Assembly: GCA_963717215.1 (NCBI GenBank)
Contig: CAVQVS010000006.1
Location: 310,001 to 374,000 of the forward strand
DNA length: 64,000 bases
Origin: Roseiarcus sp963717215
Lineage (GTDB): Bacteria; Pseudomonadota; Alphaproteobacteria; Rhizobiales; Beijerinckiaceae
Direction of reading: 5' to 3'
The notes beneath the pieces were generated by a model, which did no database searches, had not been told where the DNA came from, and saw nothing but the letters and a program-made list of their open reading frames with translations. The stretch's first letter is position 1. Every line of letters begins with the position of its first letter. The position numbers and the translations under genes were made by a program. This document shows, one piece after another, positions 55,033-63,986 of this stretch.

Positions 55033-56078
55033 GGCGCTTCTTCCTTCCCTTCGTATTTTACGGCGACATTGCCTTCGCCTTTTTTGACTTCTGTCTGCCG
55101 AGGCGAGGTGAGCGCTCGCGCCGCCGCCCGCGCCGCCCCCGCTACACCCGTGGGCATTGCGGCCATTACCAGAATGAGAAGGGCTCCGTAAATCGCCCCC
55201 GGGAGAGCCTTGGCGCCTTCGCCGAAACTCACGGTGAGCTGGTCGGCGAGATTCGGCACGAACTCGATGAACAAGGCGCCAAACAGCGCCCCGCCAAGCG
55301 AAGCCAGTCCGCCGACGACGATGCCGACGAGAAAAGCGAGCGACAGCGCGAGCCCGAAGCTCTCGGGCGAAACAAAGCCGACGGCGAGCGTGCTTAAGCC
55401 TCCCGCCACGCCGGCATAGAGCGCGCTGACGCCGAAGCAGGTGGTCTTGTACAGGGCGGCGTTGATCCCCATCGTCTCGGCGGCGATCGGCTGATCGCGA
55501 ATGGCGACCAAAGCCCGCCCGATCCGCCCCCGCACGAGATTGCGCGCAGCCCAGTAGAGCACCGCGGCACAAGCGAGGCAAAGGAGATACAACCATTGGT
55601 CGGGGGTCAGCGCGATCCCGAATGGAACACTCGGCTTCGCGAGAGTGATCCCCTGCGAGCCGCCGGTGAGCGCGTCAAAGCCCTTGTAGCTCAGGATCTG
55701 CGGGGTCGCGACGGCGAGCGCGAACGTCGCCAGGGCGAGATAAAGGCCGCCGAACCTGAGCGCGGGAAAGCCGAACAGAAAGCCGGCGATGAAGCATACG
55801 ACGCTCGCGACCGGAATAGCCGCCCAGTACGGCAAGCCGAACTTCACCATCAGAATCGCGGCGCCATAGCTGCCGATGGCGAAAAACGCGCCGTGGCCGA
55901 GCGAGATCTGGCCGTTGAAGCCGGTCAAGAGATTGAGACCGAGCAGCGCGATTGCAAGGATCAGCACCTGCGCGCCCTGGTAGATGTGGTAGCCCGAAGC
56001 GGCGAACGGGAACGCGAGCGCGAAGACCCCGACTGCGATGGCGACAAGAGCGCCAAGTGCGTTGTCGGCGTAGGCCAT
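55029..56078 (-). CDS. livM: Branched-chain amino acid-type ABC permease LivM
   Basis: A 349-residue permease with about ten helices. The phrases LLGLNLLTGFNGQISLGHGAFFAIGSYGAAI and AIRDQPIAAETMGIN, plus the AVGFVSPESFGL and GGLASLGGALFGALFIE blocks (key pieces), are typical of LivM. The ATG chosen follows the family; the frame is open upstream into livH. Neighbours form livG-livF-livH-livM-substrate proteins. Confidence 0.92.
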   Translation of the reverse strand: MAYADNALGALVAIAVGVFALAFPFAASGYHIYQGAQVLILAIALLGLNLLTGFNGQISLGHGAFFAIGSYGAAILMVKFGLPYWAAIPVASVVCFIAGFLFGFPALRFGGLYLALATFALAVATPQILSYKGFDALTGGSQGITLAKPSVPFGIALTPDQWLYLLCLACAAVLYWAARNLVRGRIGRALVAIRDQPIAAETMGINAALYKTTCFGVSALYAGVAGGLSTLAVGFVSPESFGLALSLAFLVGIVVGGLASLGGALFGALFIEFVPNLADQLTVSFGEGAKALPGAIYGALLILVMAAMPTGVAGAARAAARALTSPRQTEVKKGEGNVAVKYEGKEEAP

Positions 56079-56080
56079 GA

Positions 56081-56953
56081 TCAGACCCTCGCCACGAGGC
56101 GGCGCCCGAACAGTCCGGACGGCCGCCAAACGAGCACGGCGATGATGATCGCGAGCGCGACCGAGAGCTTGACCTCGTCGCCCACGACATAAGCGCCGAT
56201 AAGATTGCCGAGCACGCCGACCGCGATGCCGCCGAAGACGGCGCCGAACGGGTTGTCGATGCCGCCCAGCACCGCGCCAGCAAACGCGTAGAGCAGCACC
56301 CCGCCCATCATGTTGGGGTCAAGATACACGATCGGCGCCGCCATCATGCCCGCGACCGATCCGATCGCCGCCGCCAAACCCCAGCCGATCGCCAGCATCC
56401 AACCGACCCGTATGCCGACCAGCCGGCTCGACACCGGATTTTGCGCCGCGGCGCGCATCGCGAGGCCGAGCGGCGTCAGGCGAAAAAACGCGTAGACCAG
56501 CGCCAGAACGCACAAGGTCACCAAGATGGAGCCGGCCTCATGCGACGACATGTAGCCGGCGCCGAACCAGGGGCGACCGTTGAACGGCGAGTCGAACGAG
56601 GTTACCGAAAAACCGTACAGCCATCCGGCGAGCGAATTGAAGATCAGGCTGAGCCCGATGAACACGATCACCGAGGCGAGGATCGGCGCGTTGGCGAATG
56701 GCCTGACAACCAGCCGCTCGATCACGACGCCGCCGATGAACGAAGCGACGACGGTGGCGAAGAAGGCGAACCAGTAAGGCTCGCCCAGGTCCATCAACTT
56801 CCAGGCGAAATAGGTCGAGAACATCGCCATTTCCCCTTGCGCGAAATTGATCAGATGCGTCGCCTGGTAGATCATCACCAGCGCCAGCGCCATGATCGCG
56901 TAGACCCCGCCGAGCGCGAGTCCGGACGCCAGTTGATGCAGGAACTCGCCCAA
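56081..56953 (-). CDS. livH: Branched-chain amino acid-type ABC permease LivH
   Basis: A 290-residue permease with about eight helices. The start LGEFLHQLASGLALGGVYAIMALALVMIYQATHLINFAQGEMAMF (key piece GLALGGVYAIMALALVMIY) is the LivH hallmark. The best start is a TTG with AGGAG nine bases upstream; a second TTG eight codons earlier is possible. It starts about 13 bases after livF. Confidence 0.92.
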   Translation of the reverse strand: MGEFLHQLASGLALGGVYAIMALALVMIYQATHLINFAQGEMAMFSTYFAWKLMDLGEPYWFAFFATVVASFIGGVVIERLVVRPFANAPILASVIVFIGLSLIFNSLAGWLYGFSVTSFDSPFNGRPWFGAGYMSSHEAGSILVTLCVLALVYAFFRLTPLGLAMRAAAQNPVSSRLVGIRVGWMLAIGWGLAAAIGSVAGMMAAPIVYLDPNMMGGVLLYAFAGAVLGGIDNPFGAVFGGIAVGVLGNLIGAYVVGDEVKLSVALAIIIAVLVWRPSGLFGRRLVARV

Positions 56954-56966
56954 GCTCCGTCTGCTC

Positions 56967-57684
56967 CTAGTAGCCAAGATACGCGCGGCGCACCGCGTCG
57001 TCGGCGCGAATCATTTGCGAGGGACCGCTGAGCGCCACTCTTCCGGTTTCGATCAGCACCGCGCGGTCGGCGAGATCGAGAGCAAGCGAGGCGTTCTGCT
57101 CGACGATGAGGAGGCTCAGGCCCTCGTCGCGATTGATCTCGCCAAGCGCGCGAAAGATTTCCGCCACCACCAGCGGCGCGAGGCCGAACGACGGCTCGTC
57201 AAGCATCAATAGAACTCGGTCGCATGAGAAGCGCGCGCGCGATCGCGAGCATCTGCTGCTCGCCGCCCGAAAGCGTTCCTGCTTGCTGGCGGCGCCGTTC
57301 GGCGAGGCGCGGGAACAAGCCGAACATGCGATCGAAGTCCGCGCGCACGCTTTGCCGGTCGGCGCGCACATAGGCGCCCAGGCGCAGATTCTCTTCTACG
57401 GTGAGATCGACAAACGTGCCGCGCCCGTCGGGCACGTGCGCGATCCCTAAGCGCGCAACGTCCTCAGTCGCCAGCGCGCCGATCGAGCGGCCGCGAAAAC
57501 GGATATCGCCCGTGCGGCGGATGAGTCCGCTCAGCGCGCGCAAGATTGTCGTCTTTCCGGCGCCGTTGGCGCCAAGCACCGCCGTGACACCGCCGTCCTC
57601 GACCTCGAAATCGACGCCGTGCAGCGCGCGCGCCGGGCCGTACCAGGCCTCAAGGCCCCTCGCTTCCAAAATCGGCGCGCTCAA
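56967..57684 (-). pseudogene. livF: ABC transporter ATPase LivF, one frameshift as sequenced
   Basis: The ATPase of a branched-chain amino acid-type importer. Walker A is GANGAGKTTILRALSG, the signature LSGGEQQMLAIARAL. The frame shifts at GAACTC 57212-57217 (LLMRPS|LLMLDEPSFGLAPLV), where Walker B and the rest follow in another frame to RRAYLGY. Deleting one base gives 238 residues, the normal length. It overlaps livG by four bases. Real loss would cripple the transporter, so sequence error is more likely. Confidence 0.9.
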
Positions 57685-58502
57685 CTCGCGCTCCCGAGAT
57701 AGGCGCGCACCACCTCGGGATGGCGCCTGACCTCGTCCGGGCTGCCGTTGGCGATCACCCGGCCGAAGTCGAGCGCAACCACTTGGTCGCTGACCCGCAT
57801 GACCAGATTCATGTGGTGCTCGACGAGCAGCACGGAGACGCCGCGGCGGTCGCGAATGGCGCGGATTTCGTCGGCGAGCCCATCGACTTCCGAGTGGTTG
57901 AGGCCGCCGGCCGGTTCGTCCAGCAGCAACAGTTTTGGGCCTTTGGCGAGTGCGCGGGCAAGCTCCACGCGCTTACGAATTCCGAACGGCAACGCGCCCG
58001 CCGGACGATCCGCGACGGCGTGCAAGCCGAATTCCTCGATCAGTGCGTCGGCACGTTCGGTGATCTTGGCTTCCTCGCGCCTCGCGAGCGGCGCGCCAAG
58101 CGCGTTGGCGAGGAAGCCGCCACGCGCCATCCCATGCGCGCCGACGCACACGTTCTCGCGCACCGTCATGGTCGAAAACAGCGCGACGTTCTGGAACGTC
58201 CGCGCAATGCCGAGGGAAGCGAGCTCATGCCTCGCGCAGCTGGCAAGCGGCCGTCCGTCGAACACGATCGTTCCTGCGCCCGGATCATAGAGACGCGAAA
58301 TGCAATTGAACAGGGTCGTCTTGCCAGCGCCGTTCGGACCGATCAGGCCGCAGATCGCGCCACGGGGAACCTCAAAGGAGACGTCGTCGAGAGCGGTCAC
58401 GCCGCCGAACCGGATCGTCAGCCCCCGGACCGCCAGGAGGGCCCGGGCCGGGAGGCCCGCAACGTCACCCGCGCCTCCAACTCGCGCCTCGGCCAGCTCC
58501 AT
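57681..58502 (-). CDS. livG: ABC transporter ATPase LivG
   Basis: A 273-residue ATPase and the first gene of the operon. Walker A is GPNGAGKTTLFNCISRLY, the signature region FGIRKRVELARALAKGP and Walker B LLLLDEPAGGLNHSE. The LSGGQ-like motif is degenerate (LPFGIRKR), as is usual for LivG. The chosen ATG is followed by about 20 residues before the ATPase domain. Confidence 0.92.
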   Translation of the reverse strand: MELAEARVGGAGDVAGLPARALLAVRGLTIRFGGVTALDDVSFEVPRGAICGLIGPNGAGKTTLFNCISRLYDPGAGTIVFDGRPLASCARHELASLGIARTFQNVALFSTMTVRENVCVGAHGMARGGFLANALGAPLARREEAKITERADALIEEFGLHAVADRPAGALPFGIRKRVELARALAKGPKLLLLDEPAGGLNHSEVDGLADEIRAIRDRRGVSVLLVEHHMNLVMRVSDQVVALDFGRVIANGSPDEVRRHPEVVRAYLGSAS

Positions 58503-58632
58503 GGACCTTCCGTTCCCTTCCCGACCGGCTCGTTGAGGCCCGCCGACCGCCGCAGTCTTGACGTTTCGAGGGTCGCTTGTCACCTGCTTTGTTCTTAGGA
58601 CTTTAGTCGATAGCGGCAGAGCCGCGGAGCGC

Positions 58633-59433
58633 TCATGGCCTGCGCGAAAGAAAATCCAGCGCCGCAGCTTTGAACGCCTTGTCGCCGACCGCAAGATTGT
58701 GATCGCGGCCGGGGATCGAAAGAGCCTGCGCCCGCGGCAATAAGGCGACGAGCTTCGAAAGGTCGCCCGCAAGCGTATCCCGCTCGCCGACCGCGACCAG
58801 GGTCGGCTGGATCAGGCTTGCCGCCTCGTCCACGGTCAGGGTTCTGCGTGAACCACGGACGCAGGCGGCGAGCGCGGACCGGTCGCTCTTCGTCTGATCG
58901 GCGAAACCCCGGAACAGGCGCTGCGTCGGATCGACGAGGCTGTCGAGCGACGGGGCCTCCAGGGCTTCGGCGACCGTCTCCGGCAACCCGCCGTCGCGCA
59001 CCAGCCGGTCGCCAAGGCCGCCGAGCACGAGCGAGCGCACGAGACGCGGTTGGCCAAGCGCGAGGAAGCTCGCCATCCGCGCGCCCATCGAATAGCCCAT
59101 CACGTCAGCACGCTCGACGCCGAAATGCGCGAGCAGGTTGGCCGCGTCCCGAATCATCAGATCGGGGTGATAGTCGGCTGGCGCGTAAAGCTTTTCACTT
59201 TGTCCATGGCCGCGATTGTCGAACGCGATGACGCGGCGCCCAGCCTCAGTCAGGGTCTGAACCCAGCGCGGACCCACCCAATTCACGCGATGATTGGAGG
59301 CGAAGCCGTGTATGAGCAGGATCGGCTCGTTCAGGTCTCGCCCCTGCGGCTTCACGTCGATGAAGGCGATGTCGACGCCGTCCGACGAAAAGTGGCTAAG
59401 CCCGGAGGCGCCCCCGGTTTCATCGTCCCGCAT
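58633..59433 (-). CDS. Alpha/beta hydrolase
   Basis: A 266-residue hydrolase. The nucleophile elbow is MGYSMGARMA (Ser), the oxyanion strand ILLIHGFASNHRVNW, the acid in VAVGERDTLAGD and the His in IPGRDHNLAV. FDNRGHGQSEKLYAPADY is typical of the proline iminopeptidase/epoxide-hydrolase-like fold. The substrate is not known. It lies just upstream of the CcdA gene on the same strand. Confidence 0.87.
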   Translation of the reverse strand: MRDDETGGASGLSHFSSDGVDIAFIDVKPQGRDLNEPILLIHGFASNHRVNWVGPRWVQTLTEAGRRVIAFDNRGHGQSEKLYAPADYHPDLMIRDAANLLAHFGVERADVMGYSMGARMASFLALGQPRLVRSLVLGGLGDRLVRDGGLPETVAEALEAPSLDSLVDPTQRLFRGFADQTKSDRSALAACVRGSRRTLTVDEAASLIQPTLVAVGERDTLAGDLSKLVALLPRAQALSIPGRDHNLAVGDKAFKAAALDFLSRRP

Positions 59434-59496
59434 GAGCGCTCCTGGCGACCTGAGGATAAGCTTATCGCAGGGCGAGCGCGACGCGAAGCCGCTGCG

Positions 59497-60213
59497 TCAA
59501 AGCGAGGTGGCGAACGCGGTCAGCCAGTCCGGCATCGCCGCGACGAGAACCGCCTCGATGTGGTGGTCGAGGCCGGTCAACACCGACGCGCCAATGAGCG
59601 CGAACGCGGCGCCGAGCGCGACCCTGGCGCCCGCGCCGGCCCAGGCGAAGCGTGCCTTCGACGCGACGCGGCCGAGCGCATAGCCGGCGGCGATGAGCGC
59701 GCCCGCCGCGCCGAGCGCGTAGGCCGACATCGTCGCCATCGCCGCCGCGACCGAACCGCCCTTGGCGGCGAGCAGCAAGGCCGCCCCGAGGATCGGGCCG
59801 GCGCACGGCGCCCAGGCGAATGCGAGCACGACGCCGGCGGCCGCCTGCCCGGCGAGCCCCGCGTTCGGCAGCCGTTCGCCCAGGACGTCAGCCGCGCGGC
59901 CGGCAAAACCGAGCCGACGCTCGATCCCGTCGGCGATCGCTGGAACCAGCAGCGCCGCGCCAATGGCGATCATGACGGCCGCGGAGGCCGTTCGCGCCCA
60001 TTCCCAATCGCCGAACTCGACGCCAAAAGAGGCGAGAACGCCGCCGATAACGCCGAACGTCGCCGCCAGCCCGAGGCCGAGCGCGATCGGACCGCGCGGG
60101 TCTTTGGCGCTCGCGCTCGCAATCACGACGGGCGCGAGCGGCAGCACACAGGGGCTGAGGATGGTCAGCATTCCCGCCGCAAAGGCGAGCACCAGGTTGA
60201 GGATGAGGTTCAC
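59497..60213 (-). CDS. CcdA-like thiol-disulfide transmembrane protein
   Basis: A 238-residue inner-membrane protein with about six helices and the CcdA/DsbD-type redox cysteines Cys22 (ILSPCVLPLAP) and Cys137 (WAPCAGPILGA). It passes reducing power from cytoplasmic thioredoxin to the periplasm. It overlaps the thioredoxin-like gene by four bases, so the pair forms one redox relay. Confidence 0.88.
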   Translation of the reverse strand: MNLILNLVLAFAAGMLTILSPCVLPLAPVVIASASAKDPRGPIALGLGLAATFGVIGGVLASFGVEFGDWEWARTASAAVMIAIGAALLVPAIADGIERRLGFAGRAADVLGERLPNAGLAGQAAAGVVLAFAWAPCAGPILGAALLLAAKGGSVAAAMATMSAYALGAAGALIAAGYALGRVASKARFAWAGAGARVALGAAFALIGASVLTGLDHHIEAVLVAAMPDWLTAFATSL

Positions 60214-60599
60214 ATCGCGGCCTTGAGAACCTTGAGCACCGCCGCTTGCGAGGTCTCCCAGGACATGCGCGCGACTTCCTTACCGTCCTTGTAGGCGATC
60301 AACGTCGCGCGCGGACAGTCGAGCTTAGCCACGATCTCCTTCTGCTTGTCGTAATCGACACGGAAGACGCTCACCCCGTCGTAGGCAGGGTCGCTCTTCA
60401 GTTTGTCTAGGATCGATGTCTGCGAATGGCATTGCAGACACCACCACGCGGCGACATGAACGACGACGGGCTTGCCGGATGCAATCGCCTTCTGCACGGC
60501 GGCCGGATCGTAGGTCTGAATCTCGAACGCTCGCGCCGGAACGGCGAACGCCGCCGCGGCCGCGCCGACGACTGCCAGAAACGCTCTCCTGCTGTGCAT
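60210..60599 (-). CDS. Thioredoxin-fold periplasmic protein
   Basis: A 129-residue exported protein. The start MHSRRAFLAVVGAAAAAFAVPARA is a twin-arginine (Tat-like) signal. The mature domain has the redox motif CLQC (Cys54, Cys57) within VAAWWCLQCHSQ. The unusual LQ between the cysteines distinguishes it from standard CGPC. It is probably reduced by the adjacent CcdA protein and acts in periplasmic thiol repair. Confidence 0.87.
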   Translation of the reverse strand: MHSRRAFLAVVGAAAAAFAVPARAFEIQTYDPAAVQKAIASGKPVVVHVAAWWCLQCHSQTSILDKLKSDPAYDGVSVFRVDYDKQKEIVAKLDCPRATLIAYKDGKEVARMSWETSQAAVLKVLKAAM

Positions 60600-60726
60600 T
60601 CTTGTCTCCCGATGTTATCTTCGCGTGGTTCAATACGTTTCGCCTGCCCGGTTCATTACGCTGGGGAGGACGAAATGGATCATCGGCGTCGCGATACCGC
60701 TGGAGCCGTGAGGCCGGCGGGCCCAG

Positions 60727-61554
60727 TCACGCAAGCAGGGACTTGATCTTTTCGGCGTCCGCGGGCGTGGCCGGATTGTAAACCACCATGGCGAGGTCGG
60801 TTCGCCCATCGACGGCAAATGTCGAGAATTCGAAGGCGATCGGACCGAGGACCGGGTGCCGGATGTGCTTGACCGCCTCGCCAAGGCGGGTGGGAACATC
60901 GTTGTCGCGCCACATCGCCTTGAACTCCGGACTGAGGCGGCAGAGCTCCTCGACAAGAGGCTCGATCTCGGCTGCGGCTCCGGCGCGGGCCGCATCCACC
61001 CTAAACGCGCCCAGCACGAAGCGCGCCACGCTCGCCCAGTCGTATTGCGCCGCGCGGGCGCGCGGGTCGAGGAAGATGAAGCGCAGGATGTTGCGCTCAT
61101 CCGGCGGCAGCGATCCGTAGTCGACGAGCATCACAGTCGCAGCTCGGTTCCAGGCCAGAACGTCGTATTTCGCATTTCTGATGAGCGCCGGACTCGGGTC
61201 CAGCGCGTCCAGTACGCGTTGCAGGCGCGGCGTGGCGCCGTCGTTCTTGCGGTAGCGCGCCTCGGGCGGGCGGCCGAGGCCAAGCAGGAAAAGATGCTCG
61301 CGCTCAACCTCGGTGAGCATGAGGGCGCGCGCGATGCGGTTGAGAACGTCCGCTGAGGGCGCTCCGCCGCGCCCCTGCTCGAGCCACGTGTACCAGGTCG
61401 GGCTGATGTTGGCCCGCTGCGCCACTTCCTCGCGACGCAGGCCCGGCGTGCGGCGCCGATCCGCGGCAAAGCCGAACGCAGCGGGATCGAGCTTCGTGCG
61501 CCGGTCCTTCAGATAGAAGGCGAGCCGGTTCTCGCGTGCAACGGGTTCGTCCAT
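60727..61554 (-). CDS. XRE-family regulator with MmyB-like ligand domain
   Basis: A 275-residue regulator. The helix-turn-helix is RTPGLRREEVAQRANISPTWYTWLEQGRG, followed by an MmyB-type PAS-like domain (NAKYDVLAWNRAATVMLVDYGSLPPDERNILRFIF). Such regulators often control neighbouring SDR or NAD-dependent enzymes. A TATAAT box (61565-61570) overlaps the earlier ATG, so transcription should start within a few bases of the ATG chosen here. The SDR gene lies divergently next to it. Confidence 0.87.
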   Translation of the reverse strand: MDEPVARENRLAFYLKDRRTKLDPAAFGFAADRRRTPGLRREEVAQRANISPTWYTWLEQGRGGAPSADVLNRIARALMLTEVEREHLFLLGLGRPPEARYRKNDGATPRLQRVLDALDPSPALIRNAKYDVLAWNRAATVMLVDYGSLPPDERNILRFIFLDPRARAAQYDWASVARFVLGAFRVDAARAGAAAEIEPLVEELCRLSPEFKAMWRDNDVPTRLGEAVKHIRHPVLGPIAFEFSTFAVDGRTDLAMVVYNPATPADAEKIKSLLA

Positions 61555-61564
61555 CCTGTTAGCC

Positions 61565-61570
61565 ATTATA
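61565..61570 (-). promoter_or_regulatory. Candidate -10 box of MmyB-like regulator
   Basis: TATAAT on the minus strand lies ten bases upstream of the ATG at 61554 and overlaps the upstream ATG at 61566. If used, the mRNA would be nearly leaderless, which supports the later start codon. Confidence 0.4.
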
Positions 61571-61618
61571 ATACGATAGGATCACTACTTTACTACAATA
61601 GCTCAAGCGCCCAGGTTT

Positions 61619-61640
61619 GTCTCCAATAAGACCTGGAGAC
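61619..61640. promoter_or_regulatory. Palindrome over SDR ribosome site
   Basis: GTCTCCA and TGGAGAC are perfect 7-bp inverted arms around an eight-base spacer, just before the SDR start. The second arm contains the GGAG ribosome site. It may be the operator of the divergent regulator or an mRNA hairpin that masks the site. Confidence 0.4.
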
Positions 61641-61645
61641 TGCTC

Positions 61646-62557
61646 ATGCGTATATTTATCACCGGGGCGACCGGATTCATCGGCTCCGCTGTGGTCAAGG
61701 AATTGATCGCCGCGGGCCATCGGGTGACCGGCGTCTATCGTTCGGACGAGAAGGCGCCGGCGCTCACCGCTGCGGGCGCCGAGGTCTACCGCGGATCAAT
61801 CGATGATGCGGACAGCCTGAAGGCTGGCGCCGCCCGCTCGGATGGAATCATCCATCTGGCCTTCAATCACGACTTTTCGCAATTCGCGGCGAATTGCGAA
61901 ACCGATCGACGCGTCATTGCCGCGCTCGGCTCGGCTCTCGCAGGCTCGGACCGACCTTTGATCGTGACCTCTGGGACCGCGATCGCCAAGGTCCCGCCCG
62001 GTGAGCTCGCGAAGGAGGACGCGCCTTCAATCAGCGCGAGCGACTTCCCGCGCGCGGCTTCCGAAGAGGCGACCGCCAAACTCGCCGCCGGCGGGCTCAA
62101 CACGTCGATCGTTCGCCTGCCCCAGGTTCACGACCCCGAGCGACAGGGGCTTATTTCCCCATGGATCGCGATCGCCCGAGGAAAGGGGATGATCGCCTAT
62201 GTCGGAGAGGGCCGGAACCGCTGGCCCGCCGCGCACATCTCCGATGTCGCTCGCCTCTACAGGCTCGCGATCGAAAAGTCCGAGCGGGGCGCGATCTATA
62301 ACGCGGTCGGGGAGGAAGGCGTGCCCGCGCGCGATATCGCAGAAACCATTGGCCGACGCCTGAAGATGCCAGTCAAATCGATCAGTCCCGAGGAGGCGGG
62401 AGCCTATTTCGGCTGGCTTGCCCATTTGGCCGCGCGCGACATGCCTGCCTCAAGCGAGCAAACGCAGAAGAAGCTCGGATGGCGGCCGACGGGACCCGGG
62501 CTGATCGCCGATCTCGAACGCTTGCCGATCTCCCCGAACGGAAGCCCGAGCTGGTAG
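61646..62557 (+). CDS. NAD-dependent epimerase/dehydratase (extended SDR)
   Basis: A 303-residue extended SDR. The NAD-binding start MRIFITGATGFIGSAVVKEL is textbook. It has HLAFNHDFSQFAANCETDR, LIVTSGTAI and VRLPQVHDPERQGLI. The usual Tyr-x3-Lys active site is not at its standard place. The divergent MmyB-type regulator suggests the regulator controls this gene. Its substrate is unknown. Confidence 0.87.
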   Translation: MRIFITGATGFIGSAVVKELIAAGHRVTGVYRSDEKAPALTAAGAEVYRGSIDDADSLKAGAARSDGIIHLAFNHDFSQFAANCETDRRVIAALGSALAGSDRPLIVTSGTAIAKVPPGELAKEDAPSISASDFPRAASEEATAKLAAGGLNTSIVRLPQVHDPERQGLISPWIAIARGKGMIAYVGEGRNRWPAAHISDVARLYRLAIEKSERGAIYNAVGEEGVPARDIAETIGRRLKMPVKSISPEEAGAYFGWLAHLAARDMPASSEQTQKKLGWRPTGPGLIADLERLPISPNGSPSW

Positions 62558-62658
62558 CGCTACAAGTTCTCGCGAGCCGCCGCATCCTGGTCTTTCGACT
62601 CGACGCCGATTTGTGCGATAAGTCGGCTAGCGATTGAGCTGCGCGAGGAGGAAATCCA

Positions 62659-63138
62659 ATGATTCGGTCGAGTTTGGTCAAGAGCGCCTGCGTGGCGATC
62701 GCATTTCTAGGTTTGAGTGCGCTGCAGGCCGGCGCGATCGAATTGCAAGGTTCCAACCCGTCGGCGCAGCTGAGCGAGGGCATGATCTCGAAAGCCTATA
62801 TCGCGCATCGCGGCGTGACTGCCGTCGGGCCGCGCGGCGGCGTCTATCATCGCGGCGGAACCGCCGTCGGCGGCTATCGTGGCGGCGCATACCGGGGTGG
62901 GGTCTATCGCGGCGGCGTCTATCGCGGCGCAGGAGTCTACCGAGGCGGATATGGCGGCTGGGCGCGGCCTGGCTGGTATCGCTGGGGTCCGGGCGGCGCG
63001 ATCGCGGCGGGCGCTGCGCTCGGCGTCTTGGCCACCGGCGCAGCCGTCGCCTACGCGGGCCAGCCGCCCGCGCCGGGACTGTGCTGGTATTATACCGACC
63101 CGAGCTATCGGCAGGGGTTCTGGGACGCCTGCCAGTAG
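62659..63138 (+). CDS. Secreted YRGG-repeat protein (short paralogue)
   Basis: A 159-residue exported protein. MIRSSLVKSACVAIAFLGLSALQAGA is a Sec signal. The middle (about residues 58-100) is rich in Arg-Gly-Gly and Tyr/Val (YRGGAYRGGVYRGGVYRGAG). A hydrophobic segment (GGAIAAGAALGVLATGAAVAYAG) follows, then the conserved tail PGLCWYYTDPSYRQGFWDAC. The downstream gene is a longer paralogue with the same tail, so the two arose by duplication. Function is unknown; surface or periplasmic matrix is a guess. Confidence 0.8.
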   Translation: MIRSSLVKSACVAIAFLGLSALQAGAIELQGSNPSAQLSEGMISKAYIAHRGVTAVGPRGGVYHRGGTAVGGYRGGAYRGGVYRGGVYRGAGVYRGGYGGWARPGWYRWGPGGAIAAGAALGVLATGAAVAYAGQPPAPGLCWYYTDPSYRQGFWDACQ

Positions 63139-63353
63139 GAATTTGAGCTTGAGCTTCAGCGTCCACCGTACATCGGCCGCCCGTTCGCTACCCAAGCGAG
63201 CGGACGGCCAATGGCGTTGCGTGAGGCGCGTCCGGCTCTTGGAAAGCCGTCGCGGCTGACATAGGGTATGGGGGGTCAGGTCGAGCGACTCTGCGGATCC
63301 TGGAATCCTCAATCCGCGATCGGCTCACCCCACGATGACGAGGGAGGAAACCC

Positions 63354-63986
63354 ATGCGTTGGACGCATCTAGCCAGAAACGTGTGTCTTGGCGTTTCGCT
63401 TCTTTGTCTCGCATTGCCGGAGGCTGAGGCCCTCGAGATCTTTGCTTCCCCGGGCGTTGCAACCCACATGGACGACGGCCTCATCACTCAAGTGAGGGCC
63501 GGTCGTGGGGGCGGCGGCATGCACCGCGGCGGTGGCGGTATGCATCGCGGAGGCGGCGGAATGCATCGCGGCGGTGGCGCGTATCGCGGCGGTGGCGGAG
63601 TGCACCGCGGCGGCGGGGCGTATCGTGGCGGCGGCGCCTACCGCGGGGGAGCCCATCGCGGCGGCGCCTATCGTGGCGGGACAGCCTACCGCGGCGGCGC
63701 TTATCGTGGCGGCGCTTACCGTGGCGGGGCGGCCTACAGAGGCGGCGCTTATCGTGGCGCGACTTATCGTGGAGGCGTGTATCGCGGCGGCGCCTACCGT
63801 TATGGAGGTTGGAGCCGTCCCGGGTATGGCTGGGCGCCTGGCGGCGCCATCGCGGCCGGTGCGGCGCTCGGCTTCGTCAGCGCGGCAGCGGCGGCGTCTT
63901 GGGCGGGCGCCGCTCCAGGGCCGGGCCTCTGCTGGTACTACACCGACCCGAGCCGCCGGCAGGGCTTCTGGGACGCCTGCCAGTAA
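63354..63986 (+). CDS. Secreted YRGG/MHRGGG-repeat protein (long paralogue)
   Basis: A 210-residue exported protein. After the signal (ARNVCLGVSLLCLALPEAEA) come four-to-seven-residue repeats: three MHRGGGG units, then many AYRGG, VYRGG and AHRGG units (about residues 50-148). The hydrophobic segment and the tail GLCWYYTDPSRRQGFWDACQ match the upstream gene. The repeats carry an RGG pattern that can bind nucleic acids or metals, but that is inferred. The length difference between the paralogues comes from repeat number. Confidence 0.82.
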   Translation: MRWTHLARNVCLGVSLLCLALPEAEALEIFASPGVATHMDDGLITQVRAGRGGGGMHRGGGGMHRGGGGMHRGGGAYRGGGGVHRGGGAYRGGGAYRGGAHRGGAYRGGTAYRGGAYRGGAYRGGAAYRGGAYRGATYRGGVYRGGAYRYGGWSRPGYGWAPGGAIAAGAALGFVSAAAAASWAGAAPGPGLCWYYTDPSRRQGFWDACQ

